This document shows, one piece after another, positions 16,993-26,871 of a stretch of DNA of 64,000 nucleotides. How positions within the stretch are numbered: position 1 is the stretch's first letter; every line of letters begins with the position of its first letter. Source of the DNA: SHZL01 sp963815185 (GTDB taxonomy: Bacteria > Pseudomonadota > Gammaproteobacteria > Xanthomonadales > SZUA-36); the NCBI GenBank assembly GCA_963815185.1, contig CAWFGC010000003.1, positions 248,001-312,000 on the forward strand, read 5' to 3'. The position numbers were made by a program, and so were the translations under genes. The notes beneath the pieces are model-generated. The model did no database searches. It saw only the letters and a program-made list of their open reading frames with translations, and was not told where the DNA came from.

Positions 16993-18540
16993 ATGACACT
17001 GGACGAGATCGTCAGACGTAATGCGCTGCGCTTCCCTGATAAACCGGCGCTGCAGTTTGGCGCCACGTGCCGTAGCTGGAAAGAACTGGATGCACGCGTC
17101 AACCGCGTGGCCAATGCGTTGTTGGGCACTGGCCTGAAGGCGGGCGATCGCGTCGCGCTGCTGCTGCCGAATTGTCCCGAATACCTTGAGCTGTATTTCG
17201 CTCTGGCCCGCAGCGGGCTGATTGCCGTCCCACTCAATTATCGATTGACGGTACCTGAACTTGAACAGGTGCTCACTCATGCCGATCCTGCATTGTTCGT
17301 CGCAGGGGCCGAATACCTCCAGTGCGTGCAGCAGCTCATGGCGATCTTTCCACATTTACAAAAAAGCTGGGTGGTCGGAGAGAGCGGGTCGCAAGGCGCA
17401 AGGCGTTTCGAAGATGTTGTTTCCGCAGCATCCGCAACGCCGGTACAGGCTGAAAGCAGCGAACACGACACCTTTGCCATTTTTTACACCAGCGGCACCA
17501 CGGGCCTGCCCAAAGGGGCGATGGTCTCGCACTTCAATCTGGAAATGAACAGCTATAATCAGTTTGTTGCCGATGGCAGTCTCACGGCTGACATAAACCT
17601 GATTGCGACGCCGCTGTATCACATGGGTGCCGTATTCATGGCCGTCACTTACATGTTGCTCGGTTGCAGCCAGGTCATACTTGGCCGGTTTGAACCCGAA
17701 GCCTGGTTGAATGTCTTGGACAAAAGCCGGGCGACGGTTTCCCTGCTTATCCCTACCATGATCAACATGGTCCTGAATGCCAGGAACCTGGATCACTTTG
17801 AATTATCTGCGTTAAGACTGATTTTCTATGGCGGGGGGCCGATGCCTCCCGCAGTGCTGGAGCGGGCGATAAAAAAGCTGAAGTGTGCCTTCACACAGGG
17901 CTATGGATTGACAGAAACACTGGAAGCGACCTTCCTGGTCGCCGAAGATCACGTATTGAACGGCACAGAACAACAACGCCAGCGGCTGCACTCTGCCGGC
18001 AGGGAGGCTGTCGGCGCCGAAGTTCGTATTGTGGATGATAAAGATGAGTCCGTAGGACCAGGAGAGGTTGGCGAAATACTGGTGAAAAGCCGTTCGGTAA
18101 TTTCAGGTTACTGGAAAGCGCCCGAAGAGACCGCGCGTGTCATTCGTGATGGCTGGTTTTATACAGGTGACCTGGGCTATCTGGATGAAGACCGATACCT
18201 CTTCGTCGTTGACCGTAAAAAAGACATGGTCGTTAGTGGCGGGGTGAATATTTATACCAAGGAAATCGAAAGTGTGCTGTTTACACACCCGGCAGTGCTT
18301 GAAGCGGCGGTCATCGGCTTGCCGGACAACGAATGGGGTGAGGTCGTCACGGCAGTCGTTGTCGTCCGGGAAAACATGCAACTGACCTCGCCAGAGGTTA
18401 TCGAATATTGCCGGCAGTCCCTGGCAAGTTACAAGAAGCCGCGTCGCGTGTATTTTCACACAGAGCTGCCAAAAAACCCGAGTGGCAAGGTCTTGAAACG
18501 CGAATTGCGGCAATCCTTGCAGTCGCGGGCGGATTCTTAA
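16993..18540 (+). CDS. acyl-CoA synthetase (AMP-forming)
   Basis: A 515-residue ANL-superfamily ligase. The P-loop YTSGTTGLPKG lies at about residue 164, the A5 motif GYGLTE at about 301, the A7 motif YTGDLGYLDED at about 391, and the A10 lysine in PSGKVLKREL near the C-terminus. It activates a carboxylic acid to its CoA thioester with ATP. It lies 133 bp after the mutase small subunit and 14 bp before the MeaB-like gene. It probably makes the CoA substrate of the mutase or of the following dehydrogenase. I use ATG 16993; GTG 16972 is an alternative. The acid is not predictable. Confidence 0.88.
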   Translation: MTLDEIVRRNALRFPDKPALQFGATCRSWKELDARVNRVANALLGTGLKAGDRVALLLPNCPEYLELYFALARSGLIAVPLNYRLTVPELEQVLTHADPALFVAGAEYLQCVQQLMAIFPHLQKSWVVGESGSQGARRFEDVVSAASATPVQAESSEHDTFAIFYTSGTTGLPKGAMVSHFNLEMNSYNQFVADGSLTADINLIATPLYHMGAVFMAVTYMLLGCSQVILGRFEPEAWLNVLDKSRATVSLLIPTMINMVLNARNLDHFELSALRLIFYGGGPMPPAVLERAIKKLKCAFTQGYGLTETLEATFLVAEDHVLNGTEQQRQRLHSAGREAVGAEVRIVDDKDESVGPGEVGEILVKSRSVISGYWKAPEETARVIRDGWFYTGDLGYLDEDRYLFVVDRKKDMVVSGGVNIYTKEIESVLFTHPAVLEAAVIGLPDNEWGEVVTAVVVVRENMQLTSPEVIEYCRQSLASYKKPRRVYFHTELPKNPSGKVLKRELRQSLQSRADS

Positions 18541-18554
18541 CCTGTTTACTGAAA

Positions 18555-19523
18555 ATGAATAAGCTGACTGCTAACGTTTCAACCATAGATGACGCGTTCA
18601 TCGCACGCTTGCTGCGCAAGGACCGCGCAACAGTCGCACGTGCCATTTCCACGGTCGAGGCACGTGGCGATGCCGCGGCCGAGTTATTGCACCGAATATT
18701 TGCAAGCACGGGCAAGGCGTTCCGGACCGGAATCACAGGTCCGCCCGGAGCAGGCAAGTCGACCATGACATCCGCCCTCGCGCGGCAGTGCAGGAAAAAG
18801 GGTTTTAGCGTCGGCGTGATCGCCGTCGATCCCAGCAGTCCGTTTACCTGTGGCGCGGTACTGGGCGATCGGGTCCGTATGGACGGAATCGAAGCCGATG
18901 ACGACGTATTCATACGCAGCATGGCGACACGTGGTATGACCGGCGGTCTGAGTGCAACAACCAGCGATGCCGCGGATGTCATGGACGCGGCCGGATTCGA
19001 CTTCATTTTTATCGAAAGTGTCGGAACCGGCCAGGTTGAGCTCAAAATCGAACAGGTGGTTGATACGACGATCATGGTATTGGTGCCGGAATCCGGCGAT
19101 CAGGTTCAGGCCATCAAGGCGGGATTGATGGAAATTGCCGATATCTATGTTCTGAACAAGTATGACCGGCCGGACAGCCAATCGGCACTACATACGCTGT
19201 CGTCGGCTCTGCGGTTCTCAGCGGCGCGCTCTCAGGACAGGCCGCCCATGGTGCTGTCCACTGTTGCCAGTGAAGGACAAGGGATTGAGGAACTCTTTGA
19301 CGCCATAGTGGCGCACCAGAAATACCTGACGGCTCAGGGAGATTTGCTGCGGCGGCGTGCGCAGGCACTTCAATCTCGGGTAAAAGATAACGTAAATGAA
19401 CTACTGACACAGTCATTCTGGAGCAATCAACGCGAACAACGGCTGCACGATGCTCTGGCATCGGTTCAGCAAGGAAAAACTTCACCGCATCAGCTGGCGC
19501 GCGAGCTTCTGAATGAGCAATAG
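18555..19523 (+). CDS. meaB: MeaB/ArgK-type G-protein chaperone of B12 mutase
   Basis: A 322-residue G3E-family GTPase. Walker A is GPPGAGKST at about residues 63-71. It is followed by DPSSPFTCGAVLGDRVRM, the switch segment ESVGTGQVEL and the base-specificity motif NKYD. MeaB-type proteins gate loading and repair of adenosylcobalamin in mutases. The conserved VGVGQ of many family members reads VGTGQ, and NKAD reads NKYD; both are tolerable. ATG 18555 lies 14 bp after the ligase. Its presence next to the divergent mutase argues that this mutase works with adenosylcobalamin and needs protection from inactivation. Confidence 0.92.
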   Translation: MNKLTANVSTIDDAFIARLLRKDRATVARAISTVEARGDAAAELLHRIFASTGKAFRTGITGPPGAGKSTMTSALARQCRKKGFSVGVIAVDPSSPFTCGAVLGDRVRMDGIEADDDVFIRSMATRGMTGGLSATTSDAADVMDAAGFDFIFIESVGTGQVELKIEQVVDTTIMVLVPESGDQVQAIKAGLMEIADIYVLNKYDRPDSQSALHTLSSALRFSAARSQDRPPMVLSTVASEGQGIEELFDAIVAHQKYLTAQGDLLRRRAQALQSRVKDNVNELLTQSFWSNQREQRLHDALASVQQGKTSPHQLARELLNEQ

Positions 19524-19554
19524 CCAATGACGGAAAGATCGGGAATTTGAGTTG

Positions 19555-21306
19555 ATGAACGACGACTATTCACCCGCATTGAAGGACAGTGTGTTTCTGC
19601 TCGAAAAGGTGCTGGAGTGGGAGCAGTTGTTTGCGCTGCCGGAGTTTGCTCATGCCGACACCGAATTGGCGACGGCAGTCTTGAGTGAAGGTGCACGGTT
19701 TGTAACCGAAGTCATCGCGCCGATTAATGTACCCGGTGACGAACAGGGCAGCATGCTTTCTGATGGCCGCGTGATTACTCCTGCGAAGTTCAGGGATGCA
19801 TATGCAAAATTCGCGGCAGCAGGCTGGGCAGGTCTCGACCTGCCGGAAAAATACGGCGGGCAAAATCTGCCGCTGACTGTACAGGTCGTCTTCGCGGAAA
19901 TGCTGAATGGCGCGTGCATTTCATTCAGCATGCTGCCGATCATGCTGCGCGCAGCTTCCTGGCTGTTGATTGAACATGGACCTCAAGAGCTGGTTGAACG
20001 CATCGTACCCAGGCTCGCCTCCGGGAGTTGGGGTGCGACGATTTGCATTACCGAAGCACAGGCTGGTTCTGATGTCGGGCGCATACAGACCAAGGCGACA
20101 CCACAAGACGATGGCAGCTATCGCTTGACGGGAACAAAAGTATTCATCTCCTACGGAGATCACGATCTGACCGAGCAGATTATCCACATGGTGCTGGCGC
20201 GTACCCCAGGGGCTCCGCCCGGCACACAGGGGATCAGTCTGTTCGTGGTGCCAAAATTGCAGTTTGCTTCGTCTGCGCGCAATGGTGTTGCCGTGAGCCG
20301 CGTGGAAAAGAAAATGGGTCTCAAGGCTTCGCCAACCTGTGTGCTGCAGCTTGAAGAGGCGCTCGGCTATCGTATCGGCGCGGAACACCGCGGCCTGCAG
20401 TGTATGTTTACCATGGTTAACCTGATGCGCCTGGAGGTCTCCATCCAGGGTCCGGCAGTGGCGGGAGCCGCAACGCAAAAGGCGCTCAAATACGCTGCAG
20501 AGCGGCGTCAGGGTGGCAGCCCGGATGGGGCGCCGCTGGCGATTATCGAGCACGCCGACATCCGGCGCATGCTGTTTCTTATGCGCTCGCGCACAGAGGC
20601 CATGCGCGCCCTGGTCTATGAGGCTGCGCTCAATCTCGACCTCGCACGCGCCGCGGCGACGGATGAGGAACGCATGCACGCCAGGCGCCTTGCTGAGTTT
20701 CTGCTGCCGGTATGCAAAGCCTGTGGATCGGAGACCGGAATTGAGGTGGCCAACCTGGCGGTACAGGTGTTTGGCGGTTATGGCTACGTTGTGGATTATG
20801 GCGTCGAGCAGCACCTCAGGGACGTGCGGGTTACCGCTATCTATGAAGGGAGCAACGGTATTCAGGCACAGGATCTGGTCCTGCGCAAAGTGATCAAGGA
20901 TGGCGGCAGCCGCTTTCGATTATTCGCAAATCGTATTCAACATGATCTCGATCGTTGCAAGAACCGGCAGGACCTGGTCATGATTCAATCGGCTGTCACC
21001 GATGGACTCGAGATGCTGGAACACGCTACGCAATTTCTGCTTGACTGCGCCAGGGACGACCGGCGCCGGGATATCGAGGCAGCCGCAAGCGACTACCTGC
21101 ACCTGGCCGGGATGGTCGGAGGCGGTTGGATGTGGCTGCGCATGGCGGCAGCCGCGACGGACACAGATGCCGGCATCACAAAATCCGGACTGGCACGATT
21201 CTATGCACAGAACGTCATGTCGGAAGCACCGGCACTGGTCAAAAACCTTTACGCCGGTGCCGAAGCTCTGGATTCCATCAACAACGATCAGCTTGTGCGT
21301 TGGTAG
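19555..21306 (+). CDS. acyl-CoA dehydrogenase, long (DmdC/FadE5-like)
   Basis: A 583-residue acyl-CoA dehydrogenase about 200 residues longer than the usual family because of a C-terminal helical extension, as in DmdC and FadE5-type enzymes. Visible segments are ITEAQAGSDVG (FAD/substrate site, about residue 164), FGGYGYVVDYGVEQ and IYEGSNGIQAQDL, whose Glu is the expected base. The extended class acts on short, branched or unusual acyl-CoAs. It follows the MeaB gene by 31 bp and would desaturate the product of the mutase. ATG 19555 is preferred over TTG 19552. Confidence 0.92.
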   Translation: MNDDYSPALKDSVFLLEKVLEWEQLFALPEFAHADTELATAVLSEGARFVTEVIAPINVPGDEQGSMLSDGRVITPAKFRDAYAKFAAAGWAGLDLPEKYGGQNLPLTVQVVFAEMLNGACISFSMLPIMLRAASWLLIEHGPQELVERIVPRLASGSWGATICITEAQAGSDVGRIQTKATPQDDGSYRLTGTKVFISYGDHDLTEQIIHMVLARTPGAPPGTQGISLFVVPKLQFASSARNGVAVSRVEKKMGLKASPTCVLQLEEALGYRIGAEHRGLQCMFTMVNLMRLEVSIQGPAVAGAATQKALKYAAERRQGGSPDGAPLAIIEHADIRRMLFLMRSRTEAMRALVYEAALNLDLARAAATDEERMHARRLAEFLLPVCKACGSETGIEVANLAVQVFGGYGYVVDYGVEQHLRDVRVTAIYEGSNGIQAQDLVLRKVIKDGGSRFRLFANRIQHDLDRCKNRQDLVMIQSAVTDGLEMLEHATQFLLDCARDDRRRDIEAAASDYLHLAGMVGGGWMWLRMAAAATDTDAGITKSGLARFYAQNVMSEAPALVKNLYAGAEALDSINNDQLVRW

Positions 21307-21359
21307 CCGGATTCAAATAGTGTTAACAGGCCCTGGTTTATTAAAGAGTGAATCAAGAG

Positions 21360-22562
21360 ATGTGCAAAACATTAATTCCTTATGGCGCTTACTGGTGTAC
21401 ACCGTTTGCGAAATGGCAGGGAAGCCTGTCGCACCTGCACAGCGTTGAATTTGCAGCACACGTCAGCAAGCAGGCGTTAGGTGCGAGGGAGATACCGCTC
21501 GAGGTATTCGATTACGGTGTGCTGGGGATGACCGTGCCCCAGCAAGGATGCTTCTACGGATTACCCTGGATGACCGGTATGATGGGCGCCGATCACATCG
21601 GCGGGCCGACAATCTCACAAGCCTGCGCCACCAGCGCCAGGGTCATCGCCGCTGCCAACCAGGAGATTCAGAGCGGGGGGGCCGCCTGTGTGCTGGCCGT
21701 TACCACTGACCGTATATCCAATGGCCCGCACCTGTACTATCCGAATCCATCAGGGCCGGGCGGCACCGGGCGTGCAGAAGACTGGGTGATGGATAATTTC
21801 AACCGCGATCCCTATGCGAAATGTGATATGACGCAGACCGCCGAGAATTGCGCGGCGAAGTGGAACATAACCACGGCGGAACAACATGAAGTGGTATTGC
21901 GGCGTTACGAGCAGTATCTGCAAGCCAAGCGGCAAGAAGATGGCACTTCGTTTCAGCAGCGCTACATGCAATTGCCTTTTGATGTGCCGGATGCGCGTTT
22001 TCGCAAAACGGTTAAAGTACTGGATGGCGACGAGGGTATCACTGAAACAAATGCCGTGGGACTGGCGAAGTTAAAACCGGTGAAGGAAAACGGCACCGTC
22101 ACATTCGGCAGCCAGACGCACCCTGCGGATGGCGTGGCCGGTATGGTCATTACAACCGCTGAAAAGGCGTCGGAGCTGTCCGCTGACGATAAAATCACCA
22201 TCAGCATAGAATCATTTGGCCAGGCCCGTGTGGAAATGGCCTGGATGCCGTCGGCGCCAGTGCCTGCGGCAAGGCGTGCGCTGCAGGCAGCCGGGATAAG
22301 CATCAGTGACATTACCGCCATCAAGTCCCACAATCCCTTTGTTGTGAATGACATTATTTTTGCGCGGGAAATGGGCGTAGATGTCCTGACTATGAATAAT
22401 TACGGCTGTTCCTTGATCTGGGGACATCCTCAGGGTCCGACCGGCATGCGCGCCATCATGGAACTGATCGAAGAACTGGTCATCCACGGCGGTGGTTATG
22501 GTCTGTTTCAAGGTTGTGCCGCCGGGGATACGGCGATGGCTGTCGTTGTTAAGGTCTCGTAA
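21360..22562 (+). CDS. thiolase family protein
   Basis: A 400-residue thiolase-fold enzyme. The nucleophilic Cys lies in SQACATS at about residue 81. The C-terminal half has KSHNPFVVND, the GHPQGPTG segment with active-site His, and the last Cys in FQGCAAGD, so all catalytic positions are present. It would cleave a 3-ketoacyl-CoA or, in the condensing direction, make one. The start is uncertain: GTG 21348 also fits. It sits between the long acyl-CoA dehydrogenase and a second CoA ligase and probably supplies the final carbon-carbon cleavage of the pathway. Confidence 0.9.
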   Translation: MCKTLIPYGAYWCTPFAKWQGSLSHLHSVEFAAHVSKQALGAREIPLEVFDYGVLGMTVPQQGCFYGLPWMTGMMGADHIGGPTISQACATSARVIAAANQEIQSGGAACVLAVTTDRISNGPHLYYPNPSGPGGTGRAEDWVMDNFNRDPYAKCDMTQTAENCAAKWNITTAEQHEVVLRRYEQYLQAKRQEDGTSFQQRYMQLPFDVPDARFRKTVKVLDGDEGITETNAVGLAKLKPVKENGTVTFGSQTHPADGVAGMVITTAEKASELSADDKITISIESFGQARVEMAWMPSAPVPAARRALQAAGISISDITAIKSHNPFVVNDIIFAREMGVDVLTMNNYGCSLIWGHPQGPTGMRAIMELIEELVIHGGGYGLFQGCAAGDTAMAVVVKVS

Positions 22563-22584
22563 GTCGGAATAAAGTTCAGGGCAT

Positions 22585-24156
22585 ATGAATGCAGCTGGAA
22601 CCATGAACGACTTGCCCCATGTTTATCCAACCGTTGTGCACATGCTCATTGACGCAGCGGCGCAAGCCCCGCAACGAGAAGCGTTGGTATGTGGCGGTGA
22701 ACGCTTGAACTATGCAGAATACCTGCGCTGTGTCATTGGCTTCGCGGAAGAACTCAGTGGTTACGGTGTGAGCGGTGAGAGGGTTGCGCTGGTGATGCGA
22801 AATTCTGTTGATATATGCATCGCGATGTTTGCAATTCATATGGCCGGTGCACAGGCAACACCGCTTAACCCGATTTACACCGAACATGAACTAAAGCCGA
22901 TGCTCGAGGATACGGCCGCCACCGTGCTGATATACGATCACGACGTAGCCGAGACGATGGAAAGGGTCACTGGCGCATTGACCATTCCACACTGTATCGA
23001 GATCGGTGGTAAGGACGGCCGTCACCTGACCGAATGGCGGGAAAAGACAGAACTGCGTATTCCGGAGAATCTGCCGCAGCCGGATGTTTTGTGCATGTTG
23101 CAGTTTACCGGAGGCACCACCGGCCGTGCCAAGGGTGCAAATCTGACTCATGCCGCGATCTCGACCAACATCTCTCAACGGGAAGCCCTGGTGCCGACGC
23201 GAAGGGATATCGAGCGCATGCTGTGCATCATGCCATTGTTTCATTGTTATGCGATTGCCATGTGCCTGCACAACATGGTGTACTGCCGCGGAACCCTGAT
23301 CATTTTGCCGCGCTACAAGCCAAAGGAAGTGCTCGAAGCCATGACGGCGGAGCAGATAACGCTGTTCGGCGGCAGCCCGACGCTTTTTTCCGGCCTGTTG
23401 AGTTATCAGGGCTTCGAAAACACCGACTTTTCAACGCTGGCGTTGTGCTATTCCGGTTCGGCGCCGCTGGCAGAGCATCTGATGAAACGCTGGGAACAAA
23501 CGACCGGCACTTTTGTGCTGGAAGGCTATGGACAATCCGAATCCGGTCCGGTCATATCCTTCAATCCGCTGCACGGCGAACGCAAGGCGAGGTCAGTGGG
23601 CATTCCCGTGCCCGCCACCGCGTTGCAAATCGTGGATCTGCAGTCCGGCACGGAAATTTTACCCGGCGGTGAACAGGGTGAGATTCGCCTGCGCGGCCCC
23701 CAAATCATGCTGGGTTACCGTAACCGCCCACAGGAGACCGCCGACACGCTGCGTAAGGGCTGGCTTTATACCGGCGATATCGGCCTGCTCGATGAAGATG
23801 GCTATTTGTTCATTACCGGGCGCAAGAAGGAGATGATGATCGTGTCGGGCTTTAATGTGTTTCCACGTGAAGTGGAAGAACTTCTTTATCAGCACGCCGA
23901 AGTCAGGGAAGCGGCTGTCGTGGGCCGTCCCGACGATTACCGCGGAGAGTTACCGATTGCCTTTGTATCGCTGCGCGAGCCAGGCGCGGTTACGCAGGAA
24001 AATTTACTGGAGTATTGCCGCCACAATCTCGCAGCTTACAAAGTGCCCGCTGAGATACGGCTGGTGGAAGCCTTGCCCAAAACTGCGGTTGGCAAAGTAG
24101 ACAAGATTGCTCTCACCGCCAGTGCCGCTAACGAGGTCTGCCTAAATGAAGAATAA
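22585..24156 (+). CDS. acyl-CoA synthetase (AMP-forming), second of the operon
   Basis: A 523-residue ANL ligase distinct from the one at 17 kb. The P-loop reads FTGGTTGRAKG at about residue 173, followed by GYGQSESG, YTGDIGLLDED and a C-terminal Lys in AVGKVDKIAL. It resembles medium/long-chain fatty-acid CoA ligases. An alternative start is ATG 22603. Its end overlaps the next gene by 11 bp. Two ligases in one operon suggest that two free acids enter the pathway, or that one acid is formed midway and re-activated. Confidence 0.88.
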   Translation: MNAAGTMNDLPHVYPTVVHMLIDAAAQAPQREALVCGGERLNYAEYLRCVIGFAEELSGYGVSGERVALVMRNSVDICIAMFAIHMAGAQATPLNPIYTEHELKPMLEDTAATVLIYDHDVAETMERVTGALTIPHCIEIGGKDGRHLTEWREKTELRIPENLPQPDVLCMLQFTGGTTGRAKGANLTHAAISTNISQREALVPTRRDIERMLCIMPLFHCYAIAMCLHNMVYCRGTLIILPRYKPKEVLEAMTAEQITLFGGSPTLFSGLLSYQGFENTDFSTLALCYSGSAPLAEHLMKRWEQTTGTFVLEGYGQSESGPVISFNPLHGERKARSVGIPVPATALQIVDLQSGTEILPGGEQGEIRLRGPQIMLGYRNRPQETADTLRKGWLYTGDIGLLDEDGYLFITGRKKEMMIVSGFNVFPREVEELLYQHAEVREAAVVGRPDDYRGELPIAFVSLREPGAVTQENLLEYCRHNLAAYKVPAEIRLVEALPKTAVGKVDKIALTASAANEVCLNEE

Positions 24157-26155
24157 CAACCCCATCTTGAGCAAACCCGGGCGCGACTTGCCCAGAAGCA
24201 TCGCCGTCATCGGCGCCGGCACGATTGGCCCTGACATCGCTTACTACCTGAAAAGCGAGATACCGGAGCTCACATTGACTCTGGTTGATATCAACCCGTC
24301 GGCGCTGGAGCGAGCCGTGGCGCGCCTGCATGCTTACGCGAAAAAAGGTGTTGAGCGCGGTAAATTGAGCGAACAACAGGCCGGCAATGTCAAAAGAAAT
24401 ATCGTTGCGACAACAGAGTACGAGGCACTCGCCGATTGCGACTGGGTACTTGAGGCGGCGACAGAAAACCTGGCACTCAAGCGCAAGATATTCTCGCAGG
24501 TAGAAGCCCTTATCCGGCCGGATGCACTGATTACATCGAACAGCAGCTCTCTGCCGGCATACGAGTTGTTCACTCATCTTAAACATTCCCAACGGGCAAC
24601 TGTGACGCATTTTTTTGCGCCTGCTTTTCAAAACCCTGCAGTTGAGGTCATCGACTGGGAAAAACTGGACAGTCCGGTGCTCGAGTATTTGCGCTGGTTT
24701 TTTTGTGTAACCGGAAAGGTTCCCATCGTCACGCGTGATGTCGTGTGTTTCATGCTCGATCGTATTTTTGACAACTGGTGTAATGAAGCCGCGTTACTGC
24801 TGGATTCGGCGACGCCTGCGGAAGTGGACTCTGTGGCGTCGGAACTGGTGCATGCGGGACCGTTCTTCGTCCTTAACCTGGCCAATGGCAATCCAATTAT
24901 CGTCGAAACCAATTCACTGCAGGCGAAAGTCGAGGGCGAGCATTACAAACCCGCTGAAATTTTTCACTCAGCCGGAAAATGGGACACGATAAAACCGGGG
25001 GGGAAAGTGCCGGTCGCCGCCACGAGTGCCGCAATAATCCGCGACCGTTTGCTCGGTATTCTGTTCTCACAGTCGGTCGATATTCTCGACAGGGATATCG
25101 GCCAGGCAGCGGACCTGGACCTCGGCTGCCGTCTCGCCCTTGGTTTTCGCAAAGGACCACTGGAATTGATGCGCGATTTGGGAGACTCGGAAGTCACTCG
25201 CATACTAAAACGCTTCTCGGTTGCAAAACCGGGCATGCCCATGCCCAAGCGCCCGGTCGCTGAGTACAACCGGTTTAACCGCTTCGTCCTCTTGGACGAC
25301 GTTGACGGAATCAAGGTCATTACCTTGCGCCGCCCGGAGGCGCTGAACGCACTGCACGATGAAATGACGGATGAAATTCTCGCGCTACTAAAGCGCTATG
25401 AGCATGACCTTGCGACCAGCGGATTTGTTATTACCGGTTACGGGACCAGGGCTTTTTGTGCCGGCGCCGATATTGGCAGGTTTCCAGCCCTTTTGGGCGA
25501 CCGGGAGCGAGCGGCGGACTACGCGCGTGCCTGCTCGCGGCTGCTGGTCTATCTGGATAGCTGCAGCAAACCGGTCGTGGCGGCGATAAACGGCATGGCG
25601 CTGGGTGGGGGGCTGGAGCTGGCGATGCGTTGCCACGGACTGGTGGCGATCGACAGCGCCTGGATGCAGTTCCCCGAGATCACGCTCGGCATCGTCCCGG
25701 GCATAGGCGCCATGGTCATACCTTATCGGCGCTGGCCGCAAGCAGCTGCTGTCTTTCATGGCATGCTGGCGCAGGCACAAAAACTGTCCGCAAAGGCCGC
25801 TTTCGCGGCAGGCATCCTGGATAGCCTGGCGGCCGATCAGGCCGGCCTGCTGGCAGCCGCGCTAAAGCGCGTGAAAGCACTGGTTCATACCGGGCACCAC
25901 ATCAGCGATGGGCCGGTTGTCATCGAGCAAATGAGTGTCGGCACGCCTGCCGCCGCCAACGGACAGGTCCTGAGTTCAAAGTTATTGGCAATCATGAGCC
26001 GGGCCGTCAACCAGGCTGCCCAGGCCAATTCACTGAACGCTGCGCTGGAAATCGGCTACCAGGCGTTTGCTGACAGCGCCTGTACGGCGGCCGCGAAAGA
26101 AGGCATCACCGCGTTCACCGAGAAAAGAAAACCGGATTTCAGCAAGACGGGATAA
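24146..26155 (+). CDS. 3-hydroxyacyl-CoA dehydrogenase / enoyl-CoA hydratase fusion
   Basis: A 669-residue bifunctional enzyme in the order dehydrogenase then hydratase, the reverse of FadB. The NAD-binding GAGTIGPDIA is at about residues 23-32, THFFAPAFQNPAVEVI carries the catalytic His, and the helical 3HCDH C-terminal region runs to about residue 370. The crotonase domain begins near residue 385, with FCAGADIG and GMALGGGLELAM oxyanion segments and the catalytic Glu in FPEITLGIVPG. It provides hydration and oxidation steps of beta-oxidation between the dehydrogenase and the thiolase, so the operon encodes a complete spiral. It is the last gene of the run. Confidence 0.92.
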   Translation: MKNNNPILSKPGRDLPRSIAVIGAGTIGPDIAYYLKSEIPELTLTLVDINPSALERAVARLHAYAKKGVERGKLSEQQAGNVKRNIVATTEYEALADCDWVLEAATENLALKRKIFSQVEALIRPDALITSNSSSLPAYELFTHLKHSQRATVTHFFAPAFQNPAVEVIDWEKLDSPVLEYLRWFFCVTGKVPIVTRDVVCFMLDRIFDNWCNEAALLLDSATPAEVDSVASELVHAGPFFVLNLANGNPIIVETNSLQAKVEGEHYKPAEIFHSAGKWDTIKPGGKVPVAATSAAIIRDRLLGILFSQSVDILDRDIGQAADLDLGCRLALGFRKGPLELMRDLGDSEVTRILKRFSVAKPGMPMPKRPVAEYNRFNRFVLLDDVDGIKVITLRRPEALNALHDEMTDEILALLKRYEHDLATSGFVITGYGTRAFCAGADIGRFPALLGDRERAADYARACSRLLVYLDSCSKPVVAAINGMALGGGLELAMRCHGLVAIDSAWMQFPEITLGIVPGIGAMVIPYRRWPQAAAVFHGMLAQAQKLSAKAAFAAGILDSLAADQAGLLAAALKRVKALVHTGHHISDGPVVIEQMSVGTPAAANGQVLSSKLLAIMSRAVNQAAQANSLNAALEIGYQAFADSACTAAAKEGITAFTEKRKPDFSKTG

Positions 26156-26241
26156 CGGTAAAAGACAGACCCGGAGATGCAACCGCCCAACGGGGAACAC
26201 GCTGGGCAACGACGTTCAAATCTGTCGTCCGAATCTTCCTT

Positions 26242-26871
26242 TCAGGCCTTGGCGGCAGGCCGCATACTCACGGCATCGTGCCAGCGCTTGATGTTGCCGT
26301 AGCCCTCTGGCGGCGGCATCTTCATGAAGCTTGCGACATCCACCGCGCAACAAGCGGTAATGTCAGCAAAGGTAAAGCGATCCCCAGCCAGATACGCACG
26401 CATTCCCAGCCGGCGTTCGAGTTGTTCGTAAAACGCAGCCAGGCGAACCTTGCCGCGTTCAACCAAAGCCGGTATCGCATCTACCAGCGTCGAACCAGGC
26501 AGGCCACGCGTTTTAAACGCGTCGAACGAGTTCCGGAAGACTTCGCCTACCGCCTGCAAGCCAGCCATTTCCGCAAAGCGTTCCCAGGCTTCGATGCTGG
26601 CTGTTTCGAGCGGATCAAGTCCCATCAGGTTGGGTTTCGGATACTGGGATTCCAGGTAGCGGCAGATTGCGGGCGCCTCGCAAAGATTGGCGCCGTCGTC
26701 GAGTTGCAGAACCGGTACCAGGCCGGCCGCGTTAATTTTGAGATATTCAGGTTTGAGGTTCTCGCCAGCGACGATATCAATCTCTTCCTTGTCAACTTCA
26801 ATGCCCTTTTCGGCAAGGAAAAATCGTACCCTGCGCGGGTTGGGCGCAGTAGCACAGTCATAAAGTTTCAT
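26242..26871 (-). CDS. glutathione S-transferase family protein
   Basis: A 209-residue GST with a thioredoxin-like N-terminal domain (MKLYDCATAPNPRRVR, then AAGLVPVLQLDDG and the glutathione-binding CEAPAICRYLE) and an all-helical C-terminal domain ending in FADITACCAVDVASF. The cytoplasmic enzyme would conjugate glutathione to electrophiles or isomerise them. It is convergent with the dehydrogenase/hydratase gene with an 86-bp gap and is transcribed alone. A role in detoxifying reactive intermediates of the adjacent pathway is possible but unproven. Confidence 0.9.
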   Translation of the reverse strand: MKLYDCATAPNPRRVRFFLAEKGIEVDKEEIDIVAGENLKPEYLKINAAGLVPVLQLDDGANLCEAPAICRYLESQYPKPNLMGLDPLETASIEAWERFAEMAGLQAVGEVFRNSFDAFKTRGLPGSTLVDAIPALVERGKVRLAAFYEQLERRLGMRAYLAGDRFTFADITACCAVDVASFMKMPPPEGYGNIKRWHDAVSMRPAAKA

